A DNA stretch of 64,000 bases, from the NCBI GenBank assembly GCA_035555315.1, contig DATMGU010000071.1:4727-68726 (forward strand), given 5' to 3'. The notes beneath the pieces were generated by a model that saw nothing but the letters and a program-made list of their open reading frames with translations, made no database searches and had not been told where the DNA came from. Below, one piece after another: positions 46,789 to 55,483 of the stretch. Both the position numbers and the translations under genes were made by a program. Each line of letters starts with the position of its first letter. The stretch's first letter is position 1. This DNA is from DATMGU01 sp035555315 (GTDB taxonomy: Bacteria; Pseudomonadota; Alphaproteobacteria; ATCC43930; CGMCC-115725).

Positions 46789-49499
46789 GATGAAGCCTTT
46801 GAGACGGTCGGAGGTTGCAACTGTTCAAGCAGCATCGCCGCGGCGCGATCGGGGGCGATCGGTCGTGAGAAGAAATAGCCCTGGGCATAGTCGCAACCGA
46901 GCGCCTTGAGACTCGCCGCCTCTTCCGCCACTTCGACACCTTCGCCGACCACCTGCAAGCCGAGATCGTGGCCCAATTCGATAATCGAGCGAACCAGCCG
47001 ATAGGCCTCCGGCGCATGACACATGCGGCTGACGAACGACCGATCGACCTTGAGGACATCGAGGGGGAAGCGATGCAGGTAGCTGAGCGACGAATAGCCG
47101 GTGCCGAAATCGTCGAGCGACAGGGCGATGCCCCGGTTGCGGAACTCCTGCAGCGCCTGGGCCATCGCCTCGGGATCCTGCATCAACACGCTTTCCGTCA
47201 GTTCGAGCTTGAGACGGCCCGCCGGCAAAGCCAATTTATCCAGCAGTGCCAACAGCCTGCCCATGCCCACCCGGTCCGAGATCTGCCGGGCCGACAGGTT
47301 GACCGAGATCGAGAATTCACCCTGGATCAATCCGTCGCGCGCCCACGCCTTGACTTGACGAGCGGCGCTCTCGATCGCGAAATAGCCCAATTGGCCGATC
47401 AAGCCGGCATCCTCGGCGATCGGGATGAAGGTTCCGGGCGGGATCGACCCCAGCTCGGGATGGCGCCAGCGCATCAGCGCTTCGAACCCGGCGATGCGGT
47501 TGTCGGAGAGATCGATGATCGGCTGGTAATCGAAGAATATCTGCCCCAGGCGATGAGCAGTGGTCAGATCCTTGCTCAGCCGCTGTCTGAGACGGATCTC
47601 CTTCAGCAACGCTTCATCGAAGGATTCGATCCGACCGCCGCCCAGCACCTTGGCACGATCGAGGGCCACGCGGGCATTGCGCAGCAGATCGGCGCCTGAT
47701 CTGGCGACGCCCTGTTCGGGTGTCGCGAGACCGATGCTGATCGATGCCGGAACTTCCAATTCACCGACGATCATGGGGAGGGATAGCTTGACAAACAACC
47801 GGTCGGCTTCGCCGCGCGCCTCCGTCGGATCGGCGGCGCTCGCCAGCCACAGCACGAATTCGTCGTTACCCAACCGCGCCACCACATCGCCGGGCTTGGC
47901 GCAGGCGGTGAGGCGCTGGGCGAGGCCGACCAGCACCGCGTCACCGGTGACCGTCCCAAGACTGTCGTTAAGCCGCCGGAATTGATCGAGATTGATGATC
48001 ATCAAGGCGCTTCCCGCGATCTCCGTGGGAGTCGAGCGGGCGCCGACGATCTGCGTCAGATGCGCACGGTTGTTGAGCCCAGTCAGACTATCGAGATAGG
48101 CGGCGTTGCGTAACGTCAGCTCATAGCTTTTGCGCAAGGTGATATCGGTCTGCGACCCGGCCATGCGGATCGGCGTGCCGCCACCATCGCGCAAGGCGAT
48201 ACCGCGGCACGACATCCAGGCGAAATGCCCGTCCCGGCACCGGATGCGATATTCCGTATCCAGTTGGCTGGTGGCGCCATCGAGATGCCGATTGATGTCG
48301 CGCTGCAAGGCCTCGGCATCCTCGGGATGCACTCGGTCGAGCCAGGCCTCCATGGTGCTGAGGCGATCGTTGGCCGAATAACCGGCGATCTCCTTCCAGC
48401 GGTTCGAGAAGAATACGACACCGGTCTGGATATCCCAGTCCCACAAGCCGTCATTGGCGGCGCGGGAAATCAAGGCATAGCGCACCTCGCTATCCAGCAA
48501 GGCCGCATCCGCGGCCTTGCGATCGGAGATGTCGGTGGACGAGCTGACGATCACGCGCTGGCCGTTGAGCGTCACCACCCGGGCGGATACCAGGGCCCAG
48601 AACAGCGTGCCGTTCGACCGGCGCAATTCCATTTCGACGTTTTCGACGAAACCGACGGTCCGAAGTCGCTCGACGATACGCTTCTGATCCGCCCCGTTCG
48701 CATAGAAGCTGCTGGTATGCCAATCGGCCGGCTCCCCAACCAACAGAAACCGTTCCCTGGCCTGCTGATTGCCGAACTGCACGGCGCCGCTTTCGAGCAG
48801 GCTCACCATGATCGGAATCGGCAGGCTTTCGGCGATCTTGTGGAACGCGGCATCGCCCCAAAACGACGCTTCCGCCACCGTATCCAACGGCGTGGGCGGA
48901 CGCAGATCGTGTCGCAGGCTGAGCAGCAGACCAAGCGACCCGATAAAACAGCCGCCGAGGATCGCGGTCCCGCCGAGCGACGGCGCATGACCGCCGCCAT
49001 GGGGGTCGATGGCAAGGCGTACGAGACCGATCGCCGACAGCATCGCCATGCCGGCGGCGACGCGGCCGGCCAAGCTGGCAAAAGCCGGTCGGCCGGCGAC
49101 AAGCGCGCCCGCGAGGCCGCCACCGACGAGCAGCATGAGGCTCGACCATGTCGGCGCCACGCCGGAGCCGACCCTGAGAGCGAATACCGCCAGATAATGC
49201 ACGATCACCCAAACGACGCCCACGGCAACACCCGTAGGCGCCCGGCCGAAGCGGCCGGCCGCGTCTTCGCCCGCGAAGCGGTCGATCCCGACGACGGCAA
49301 GCCCCAGCGACAAGACGAACAGAATCGCCTCCGGCCACCGCTGCAGACCGAGGGAGGGATGACCGGTCAAGAGCGCGTCCGCGGACAGCACTAGAACCGC
49401 CGATCCGACCCAAACCGCAGCATGACGATACCGACTGATCGCGCCACTCCTCCTTGCGAGGTTCCGGCCGCCCGGAAATGATGTGGAGGTCTCGATCAA
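46785..49499 (-). CDS. Membrane PAS-GGDEF-EAL c-di-GMP phosphodiesterase candidate
   Basis: 904 residues. About seven membrane helices at 28-190, two PAS domains (about 215-330 and 335-455, the second with NDGLWDWDIQTGVVFFSNRWKEIAGY), a GGDEF domain (about 465-625) and an EAL domain (about 645-895). The cyclase signature is altered (RLGNDEFVLW instead of GGDEF), so that domain is probably regulatory. The EAL domain keeps FEALMRWRHPELG, the SVNLSARQ strand, LELTESVLM and LDDFGTGYSSLSYLHRFPLDVLKVDRSFV, so c-di-GMP hydrolysis is likely. It is translationally coupled to the diguanylate cyclase that follows, making an opposing pair. Confidence 0.92.
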   Translation of the reverse strand: MIETSTSFPGGRNLARRSGAISRYRHAAVWVGSAVLVLSADALLTGHPSLGLQRWPEAILFVLSLGLAVVGIDRFAGEDAAGRFGRAPTGVAVGVVWVIVHYLAVFALRVGSGVAPTWSSLMLLVGGGLAGALVAGRPAFASLAGRVAAGMAMLSAIGLVRLAIDPHGGGHAPSLGGTAILGGCFIGSLGLLLSLRHDLRPPTPLDTVAEASFWGDAAFHKIAESLPIPIMVSLLESGAVQFGNQQARERFLLVGEPADWHTSSFYANGADQKRIVERLRTVGFVENVEMELRRSNGTLFWALVSARVVTLNGQRVIVSSSTDISDRKAADAALLDSEVRYALISRAANDGLWDWDIQTGVVFFSNRWKEIAGYSANDRLSTMEAWLDRVHPEDAEALQRDINRHLDGATSQLDTEYRIRCRDGHFAWMSCRGIALRDGGGTPIRMAGSQTDITLRKSYELTLRNAAYLDSLTGLNNRAHLTQIVGARSTPTEIAGSALMIINLDQFRRLNDSLGTVTGDAVLVGLAQRLTACAKPGDVVARLGNDEFVLWLASAADPTEARGEADRLFVKLSLPMIVGELEVPASISIGLATPEQGVARSGADLLRNARVALDRAKVLGGGRIESFDEALLKEIRLRQRLSKDLTTAHRLGQIFFDYQPIIDLSDNRIAGFEALMRWRHPELGSIPPGTFIPIAEDAGLIGQLGYFAIESAARQVKAWARDGLIQGEFSISVNLSARQISDRVGMGRLLALLDKLALPAGRLKLELTESVLMQDPEAMAQALQEFRNRGIALSLDDFGTGYSSLSYLHRFPLDVLKVDRSFVSRMCHAPEAYRLVRSIIELGHDLGLQVVGEGVEVAEEAASLKALGCDYAQGYFFSRPIAPDRAAAMLLEQLQPPTVSKASS

Positions 49500-49761
49500 C
49501 GATCAATCTCCGATGAACGACTAGCGCCCGCGTTGTGCGGGAGCATTGATTGGAGACCACCCCCGGATGCCTTCCGTTCCATTTGAGCGATCTCCTTGTC
49601 CCCAAGTTCTAGACCAGCAGAGGTAAAGACTTCCTTAGGGATTGACCGCATGACGGGTCGGAAACAATTTTCCCAATTTCGATGCAAATTGCTCGTAGTC
49701 GACGATTCGTTAATTCTTATGGGGCGACACTGGCCTGGTCAGAAACGCTTAGGAGGGTGTC

Positions 49762-49980
49762 ATGTCCACGCTGTCTCCCCGCTCGATCGAAACGCTGATC
49801 GATCTCGTCGAAATCAAGTTGAGCTGCCTTGACGTCATCGATCGCGAAGATCGCCAGGAACAGAAGATCCTGCAGCGCTCCCTGGCCGAGTTGAAGGAGT
49901 TTCGTCGCGTCGCGATGCCCATGCGCCGACCGATGCCGAATCTCGCGCAGGCGATCCATGGCGAGCTTGTCGCCGTCTAA
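49762..49980 (+). CDS. Small conserved hypothetical protein
   Basis: 72 residues: STLSPRSIETLIDLVEIKLSC, then acidic helical DVIDREDRQEQKILQRSLAELKEFRRVA and a Pro/Met-rich tail. A strong AGGAGG lies six bases before the ATG. Predicted all-helical, cytosolic, no membrane segment. Similar short proteins appear in alphaproteobacteria with unknown function. It diverges from the GGDEF/EAL gene. Confidence 0.75.
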   Translation: MSTLSPRSIETLIDLVEIKLSCLDVIDREDRQEQKILQRSLAELKEFRRVAMPMRRPMPNLAQAIHGELVAV

Positions 49981-50480
49981 GATCTGTCAGATCGTCCAGG
50001 ATCTACCGAGCGCGGTTGAGCGCGGCGTCCCGCCGCTCGATCCCGCGTCGGATAAAGCGATCGGCGTGCGCTTCCGCGATGAAGCGGGCCGGGCGCCCTC
50101 GCCCCGCGAGCCACCTCGCTTTCCGGTCAGCCACGGACAGAACGCGCGAGGATCATCCGAGCGCCGGAGATGCCGGCCCCGGCCATCGACGGAGCTCATC
50201 GACGGGGCCCCAGCCACCTATCGGAAGCGCTCGTCCGCGGCGATACCAAACGCCGCCGCCTTCTCAAACTGTCTCTTAGGCACCCACCGGCCTATGTAAA
50301 ATTTCCGCCTGTCTTGGCCAAGAGGACGGACCTGGTATGTGGCAAACATATTACCAAGCTGAAATCTAAAATTAACCCAATTTTACTTTACTCCGCCACC
50401 CATCCCCCTAAAATCTATTGAATACTTTCAATATGATCCTGCCGCCGTAATCATGGCACGGATATACAGGCCGCACCGCC
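49981..50480. other. Intergenic region without a recognised gene
   Basis: 500 bases. The first half is GC-rich with overlapping short frames on both strands that have no ribosome binding site. The second half from about 50300 is strikingly AT-rich for this genome, probably a promoter zone for the small gene at 50481 or recently acquired DNA. Confidence 0.4.
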
Positions 50481-50660
50481 ATGAAAAAGTTGAAAAATGG
50501 AGAGAAGATAACACTTCTGAGAGAAGCCCAACACTACCGAGCGGCGGCCCTCCGTGTTCATTACCAAGCGACGCATAGAATGTTAATTGAGATCGCCGAA
50601 GACTTTGAATCTCAAGCTAAAATGTCGTCCCATAGAGCAAGCACGCCCGAATATTCGTAA
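50481..50660 (+). CDS. Small helical hypothetical protein
   Basis: 59 residues: basic start KKLKNGEKITLLREAQHYRAA, then LRVHYQATHRMLIEIAEDFESQAKM and a polar tail. The pattern of a Tyr-Arg motif followed by a helix ending IAEDFE resembles a widespread class of tiny alphaproteobacterial proteins (YRxxA...LLxIAxxxE), of unknown function. It lies in AT-rich DNA (many AAA, ATT codons), unlike its neighbours, so it may have been acquired. It is shorter than usual gene-finder limits. No clear ribosome binding site is seen before the ATG. Confidence 0.55.
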   Translation: MKKLKNGEKITLLREAQHYRAAALRVHYQATHRMLIEIAEDFESQAKMSSHRASTPEYS

Positions 50661-50715
50661 CCCCCCAATTCAGCGTTATGAATGGGGCAGCCCATAAGAA
50701 TGGGGTGGGCACGGT

Positions 50716-52059
50716 TCAGCGGCGCAGCGGCCAGCCCCCCTCGCCTTCCGGTTTGCCCAAGAGGCCGTATGGCCGGTAGATCAGCAGCAGGCACAGCACG
50801 CAGAAGATCGCGACGTCCTTGTAGGACGCCCCGACATAGGCGGTCCAGAACACCTCGATGAGGCCGATGGCGAAGCCACCGACAACCGCGCCCGGCAATG
50901 AGCCGAAGCCGCCCAACAGGGCCGCCGTCAGAGCCTTGAAGCCGATCAGATAGCCCATCGAGGCATCTGCCTCGCCGTAATACAGCGCATGGACCAGGCC
51001 GGCGATGGCGGCCAGGGCGGCGCCGGCGGCGAAGGTCGCCATGATCACCCGGTCGACATCGACGCCGAGCAACGCCGCCATGGATCGATCATCGGCACAG
51101 GCACGATAGGCCCGACCCAGCCGCGTGCGGATCATGAACTGCGACAATCCGATGGCGATGACCGCGACGGCGACGAAGATCGCCACCTGCGTGGTGCCGA
51201 TCAGCACGCTGAAACCGCCGCCCTCGAACAGCGTGAAGCGGCCCGAGAACAGCGAGCGAAGCCATCTATTGCCGGTTCCTTGAGTGAGCTGCAGGAAATT
51301 CTCCAGCACGATGGCGAGGCCGATGGCGGCGATCAGCAAGGTGAGGCGATTGGCCGTGCGCAACGGCCGATACACCATCCGCTCGATCGCCGCCCCCGAC
51401 ATGGCTGTCAGCGCCGCGGCGAGAAGGGCGACGACGGCGAGCGTGACCGTGATCGGCAGCCAGTGCGTGTCGTCGATCACCGTGATCAGGATGATCGCCA
51501 GATAAGCGCCGATCGCGAACAACCCGCCATAGGCGAACTGGATGGCGCCGAGGATGCCATAGACCAGCGAATAGCCAATCGCGATAAGCGCCAATACCGC
51601 CCCCAGGCTTCCGCCGTTGATGATCTGCTGGGCGAAAAAAGCGACCGCCTGGGCATCGTTCCGGATAACCACCGGCGCCGTGACATCGGTAGGCATCACG
51701 AGAACGCGCAGCGGATGGCCGAGCAACACCAATTTGATCGGATCGACCGTCGCGCCATCGACCATCACCCCGGTCAGCACCGCGGCGGTAACCCCGGCGC
51801 CGGCTTCGGTGAAGCGGCAGATTACCTGGTGCGCCTCCCCCTCGGTGGCGATCAGCGTGATCGTTTCTTCCTGATTGATCGATCGGTGATCGATGGTTAC
51901 CGCGCCCTGAACCGCGTCGTCCAACAAGGCACCCATCATGCCCCGACATGCTTCGATCCGATCGGCGCGCGCGCCGCATCCGGTTACCAATAGCACCAGG
52001 CCAATAGTCAGCCATCGGCCGACGCGGCCCCAACCGCGCGTCACGCCCGCGAAACCCAC
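50716..52059 (-). CDS. LivH-like branched-chain amino acid permease with extra N-terminal domain
   Basis: 447 residues. The last about 290 are a LivH-type inner-membrane permease: GGSLGAVLALIAIGYSLVYGILGAIQFAYGGLFAIGAYLAI, MVYRPLR, LAIVLENFLQL, RTRLGRAYRACADDRSMAALLGVDVDRV and GFKALTAALLGGFGSLPGAVVGGFAIGLIEV. The first about 150 residues are additional: a hydrophobic leader with a lipobox-like LLVTGC and a soluble stretch with paired Cys, presumably periplasmic. The GTG start has AGGAG upstream. No livM, livG, livF or binding-protein gene follows, so it is separated from its complex. Its specificity cannot be deduced. Confidence 0.85.
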   Translation of the reverse strand: MGFAGVTRGWGRVGRWLTIGLVLLVTGCGARADRIEACRGMMGALLDDAVQGAVTIDHRSINQEETITLIATEGEAHQVICRFTEAGAGVTAAVLTGVMVDGATVDPIKLVLLGHPLRVLVMPTDVTAPVVIRNDAQAVAFFAQQIINGGSLGAVLALIAIGYSLVYGILGAIQFAYGGLFAIGAYLAIILITVIDDTHWLPITVTLAVVALLAAALTAMSGAAIERMVYRPLRTANRLTLLIAAIGLAIVLENFLQLTQGTGNRWLRSLFSGRFTLFEGGGFSVLIGTTQVAIFVAVAVIAIGLSQFMIRTRLGRAYRACADDRSMAALLGVDVDRVIMATFAAGAALAAIAGLVHALYYGEADASMGYLIGFKALTAALLGGFGSLPGAVVGGFAIGLIEVFWTAYVGASYKDVAIFCVLCLLLIYRPYGLLGKPEGEGGWPLRR

Positions 52060-52194
52060 TCAGCCCTCTCCTCGCCGTACCGGCACCCAGCCCCCGCTGG
52101 ACTTTCGACGCAAAATCCTCGCCCCCATCGAATGATCAGGGGACGCTTCATCGTTACACGCTGCGGCCTGATAAGTCGTCCGCGATGAAAGGTC

Positions 52195-52833
52195 TTATGG
52201 AGGTGCTGCACGGCGGAAGGTGAGGTTGATCCGGATCGGCCCCAAGACCGGATGATCGCCGGGCAAGAGCCGGTCGATGCCGTGATAGATCAGCCGGGCC
52301 GGGCCGCCGAACACCACGATGTCGCGGTGATCCAGCCGGATCGAGCGGGTCGGGCCGCCGCGTTTGGTGCCGCCGAACCGGAACAGCGCCGACCGGCCGA
52401 GCGAGACGGAGACGATCGGTTGGGTGAAATCCGCTTCGTCCCGATCCTGGTGCAGGCCCATGCGGGCGCCGTCTCGATAGAGATTGACCAGGCACGCATC
52501 CGGCACGAAGTGCCGAAACCCGGCCAGCGCCGCCGCGTTCGTCGCCAGGATCATAAACGCGGCCGGCAGCGGCGGCCACGCCACGCCGGTCAAGGGATCG
52601 ACCGGCGAATAGCGATAGCCCGCCGCATCCGTCACCCAGCCGAGCGGCCCGCAATTGGTGATCGCGACGGACATCGGCTTGCCCATCGGCGTCGCCATCA
52701 CCCGCGGCGGCGCCGCCTCCAGCACGGACAGAGCCTCCGCGGTGATGGTTTCCGGGACATGCCGGCGCAGCACGACCACGCCCGGCGCCGGATCCTCCCG
52801 CGCGGGCGGCAGCGCCGCTTCCAGGTCGAGCAC
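52195..52833 (-). CDS. alkB: AlkB-like DNA repair dioxygenase
   Basis: 212 residues, Fe(II)/2-oxoglutarate-dependent demethylase that repairs 1-methyladenine and 3-methylcytosine. The GTG at 52833 is preferred; a longer frame runs antisense-like into the isomerase gene. Motifs: substrate loop MSVAITNCGPLGWVTDAAGYRYS, LVNLYRDGARMGLHQDRDE giving the HxD metal ligands, LDHRDIVVFGG, the distal His in RLIYHGIDRL and the 2-oxoglutarate-binding RINLTFRR. The catalytic set is complete and the length matches E. coli AlkB. It starts 19 bases after the hydroxypyruvate isomerase gene on the same strand. No ada-type regulator is nearby. Confidence 0.93.
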   Translation of the reverse strand: MLDLEAALPPAREDPAPGVVVLRRHVPETITAEALSVLEAAPPRVMATPMGKPMSVAITNCGPLGWVTDAAGYRYSPVDPLTGVAWPPLPAAFMILATNAAALAGFRHFVPDACLVNLYRDGARMGLHQDRDEADFTQPIVSVSLGRSALFRFGGTKRGGPTRSIRLDHRDIVVFGGPARLIYHGIDRLLPGDHPVLGPIRINLTFRRAAPP

Positions 52834-52852
52834 GCGCCTCGTCCGCTCGCGG

Positions 52853-53635
52853 CTAACGGCGACGGTACGGGGCGAACCAGCCCAGCCCGGCGACGGTCGG
52901 ACCGCGCGGCCGGTATTCGCAGCCGATCCAGCCTTCGTAGCCGCTCGTGTCGATCGCCTGGAACAGGTAGGGGTAATTGATCTCGCCGATATCCGGCTCA
53001 TGCCGCTCGGGCACCCCGGCGATCTGGATATGCCCGGTGATATCCGCGGTATCACGGATATGGATCGCGAGATCGCCTTCCATGATCTGGCAATGATAGA
53101 GATCGAATTGCAGCTTCAGGTTCTCGGCGCCGACCGTCTCGATCACCTGGCGCGCCTCGCCCGAGCGGTTGAGGAAGAAGCCCGGCATGTCGCGGGTATT
53201 GATCGGCTCGATCACCACCAGAATGCCGGCGGCGGCCATGTGCTCGGCCACCAGCGCGAGATTCTTCACATAGGTGTCGAAAGCGCGCGCCCGCTCGACA
53301 CCCGCCGGCAGGATACCGGCCATGCAATGCAGCTTGCGGCAGCCCAGCGCCTCGGCATAGGCCAGCGCCGTGTCGAGCGTGGCGGCGAAGTCCGCCTCCC
53401 GCCCGGGCAATGCCGCGAGGCCGCGCATGCCGCTCGCCCAATCGCCCGGCGGCATGTTGAACAGCGCCTGGACGAGGCCGTTCGCCTCGAGCCGCGCCGC
53501 GATCTCGGCGGCCGGATACTCATAGGGGAACAGAAATTCGACCGCCTCGAATCCGTTGGCCGCCGCGGCCTCGAACCGATCGAGGAAGTCGAGCTCGGTG
53601 AACATCATGCTGAGATTGGCGGCGAATTTGGGCAT
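52853..53635 (-). CDS. hyi: Hydroxypyruvate isomerase family (Hyi/OtnI)
   Basis: 260-residue TIM-barrel isomerase of the xylose-isomerase-like superfamily, converting hydroxypyruvate and tartronate semialdehyde or acting on 2-oxo-tetronates. It begins KFAANLSMMFTELDFLDRFEAAAANGFEAVEFLFPYEYP and includes LFNMPPGDWASGMRG, CRKLHCMAGILPAG, the metal-binding VVIEPINTRDMPGFFLN, LKLQFDLYHCQIMEGDL, GHIQIAGVPERHEPDIGEINYPYLF and the C-terminal WIGCEYRPRGPT. These are diagnostic. Glyoxylate-pathway partners such as a glyoxylate carboligase are not adjacent. Confidence 0.92.
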   Translation of the reverse strand: MPKFAANLSMMFTELDFLDRFEAAAANGFEAVEFLFPYEYPAAEIAARLEANGLVQALFNMPPGDWASGMRGLAALPGREADFAATLDTALAYAEALGCRKLHCMAGILPAGVERARAFDTYVKNLALVAEHMAAAGILVVIEPINTRDMPGFFLNRSGEARQVIETVGAENLKLQFDLYHCQIMEGDLAIHIRDTADITGHIQIAGVPERHEPDIGEINYPYLFQAIDTSGYEGWIGCEYRPRGPTVAGLGWFAPYRRR

Positions 53636-53697
53636 CGTGGGCTCCTGAGCGGCACCGGGAGCGCCATTCTAGGATGGTGCCCCTATCGGGGGGAACA

Positions 53698-54159
53698 TTG
53701 CCGTGCCCGAACCGCGCCTATCCCGCGACATTCACGCCAGATCCAGAAGCTCATGGCTCGGAAGCCCAGGGCTACGTCGTCACGTTCCGCGATGTGCCCG
53801 AAGCAATCACCGAGGGAGAAACCATCGAAGAAGCGGCCCTTCACGCGGTGGATGCGCTGGAATCTGCTCTCGCAATGTATGTATCTGCCCATGAGAACCT
53901 GCCGGCGGTCAGCGCAGCGGAACCTGGCGAGCGCATGATCCCGTTATCGACGCTCGGCACGGCAAAGGCCGCGCTTTACGACGCGATGAACGAGCAATGT
54001 GTTGGTCGAGCGGAACTCGCCAGGCGATTGCGTTGGCATCTCGCTCAGGTGAACCGTGTCCTGGATTTTCGTCATGCTTCAAAAATGGAACAGATAGAAG
54101 CGGCGCTTTCTGTGCTTGGCTTGCGACTGGTTGTCGATGTGGTACGGGCCGCCGCATAG
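53698..54159 (+). CDS. HicB-family antitoxin-like protein (orphan)
   Basis: 153 residues. It has the HicB fold: YPATFTPD with a strand GYVVTFRDVPEAITEGETIEEAALHAVDALESALAMYV, then a C-terminal HTH (GRAELARRLRWHLAQVNRVLDFRHASKMEQIEAALSVLG) that binds its own promoter in family members. TTG 53698 behind GGGGGGA is the preferred start, giving MPCPNRAYPATF; an ATG eight codons upstream lacks a clear ribosome binding site. No hicA toxin (small dsRBD-like protein) is adjacent on either side, so this is a solitary antitoxin, or HicA has been lost. Confidence 0.8.
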   Translation: MPCPNRAYPATFTPDPEAHGSEAQGYVVTFRDVPEAITEGETIEEAALHAVDALESALAMYVSAHENLPAVSAAEPGERMIPLSTLGTAKAALYDAMNEQCVGRAELARRLRWHLAQVNRVLDFRHASKMEQIEAALSVLGLRLVVDVVRAAA

Positions 54160-54182
54160 GTCGGCCCGTACCACACTCCCCC

Positions 54183-55442
54183 CTAGCGCGGCAGCAACCG
54201 GCTCACCTCCGACGACATGTCAGCCAGCGCCTCGTCCGGCGTCGCTTTTTGTTCGACCACGCGGGCCAGGTTGTCGACCATCGACTGGGTGACCTTGACG
54301 CCGTTGGAGCCCGGGAAGGCGTACCAAGGGATCATCAGGGTCATCTGGTTGAGGCCGGCCTGGAACAGCGGGTTCTTTTGATAGAAGTCGCCGAGATATT
54401 GCGGGTCCTTGGCGGCCAGCTCGTTGTTCGGCACATAGCCGGTGCCCGGTACCACGACCGAGGCGCCATAGGGACCGCTGGCGAATTTGATGAAGCGGAA
54501 GGCCGCCGCCCCGCGGTCCGGATCATGGGTCAGGATGACCGCCGCGTTGCCGCCGGTCGGCAGCCTGCCCTTGACCGGATCGATCACCGGCATCGGCGCC
54601 GTCCGCATGTCGAACTTGGTGCCGACACCGTTGATGAAGCTGCGCAGGGCACCGGTGGTGTAATAGACCATGCCGAGCTTGCCGGCCATGAAGGCTTGGT
54701 TGCCGGCATCGGTGGTCAGCACCGGCATCTTGCCGTCCTTGACCATGCGCAGCAGAAGCTGCAGCGCCGCGCGGCCTTCCGGCCCGTTGAACGCGACCTT
54801 TTTCTCGTCGTCGGTCAGCATCTTGCCGCCATAGCCGAACAGCAGCGCGGAGAACATCCAGTCATCGCCCTGCCAGCGGTAATGCATGCCGATCGTGTCG
54901 TTGCCGAGATCCTGGATCTTGGCCGAAAGCTTCAGCGCGTCATCCCAATTGGTCGGGAAGTGATCCGGGTCGCCGCCGGCCTTCCGCACCAGGTCGGCGT
55001 TGTAATAGACGATCGGGTTCGAGGTCGCGAAGGCGAGGCCGATCTGCTTGCCGTTGAACCGGGCGAGCGACAGCAGGTAGTCGGAAAAGCCCTCCTCCGC
55101 CATCTTGCCATCCTTGGCGATCAGCGGGTTGAGATCGATCGCGACGTTCTTTTCCTCGAGCACGCGCAGCCGGTTCAGGCCGATGAAGCTGACATCCGGC
55201 AGTTCCGGCGTGCCGGCCTGGCGCAGGATCAGTTGCAAGCCGTCCTCATAGGTCGGCGACGGGCTGGCGAAGACGACCTTGACGTCCGGGTTCTGCTTTT
55301 CGAACTCGGCGGAGATCTTGTCCATCGGGTCCTTGAAAAAGCCCGGCATCGGGTAATGCACGGTGATCGTGGTCGCGGCCAGGGCCGGCACCACGGCGGT
55401 CGCCGCGATGAAGGTCGCGGCGAGGGCGGTCATCAGGCGCAT
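54183..55442 (-). CDS. Sugar/glycerol-3-phosphate-type ABC transporter binding protein
   Basis: 419-residue periplasmic extracellular-solute-binding protein family 1 (UgpB-like). Signal peptide MRLMTALAATFIAATAVVPALAA precedes TTITVHYPMPGFFKDPMDKISAEFEKQNPDVKV, then SNPIVYYNADLVRKAG, a Gly-rich FMAGKLGMVYYTTGAL and RLPTGGNAAVILT. It is the last of five overlapping or closely spaced minus-strand genes: phosphoesterase, ATPase, two permeases, then this protein. It captures the substrate for that importer; the operon partner suggests glycerophosphodiesters or glycerol-3-phosphate, but sugar is possible. Confidence 0.88.
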   Translation of the reverse strand: MRLMTALAATFIAATAVVPALAATTITVHYPMPGFFKDPMDKISAEFEKQNPDVKVVFASPSPTYEDGLQLILRQAGTPELPDVSFIGLNRLRVLEEKNVAIDLNPLIAKDGKMAEEGFSDYLLSLARFNGKQIGLAFATSNPIVYYNADLVRKAGGDPDHFPTNWDDALKLSAKIQDLGNDTIGMHYRWQGDDWMFSALLFGYGGKMLTDDEKKVAFNGPEGRAALQLLLRMVKDGKMPVLTTDAGNQAFMAGKLGMVYYTTGALRSFINGVGTKFDMRTAPMPVIDPVKGRLPTGGNAAVILTHDPDRGAAAFRFIKFASGPYGASVVVPGTGYVPNNELAAKDPQYLGDFYQKNPLFQAGLNQMTLMIPWYAFPGSNGVKVTQSMVDNLARVVEQKATPDEALADMSSEVSRLLPR

Positions 55443-55483
55443 GACGGTTTTCCTTTAAACTGAAGGGGCGAGCGGAACGGGCC

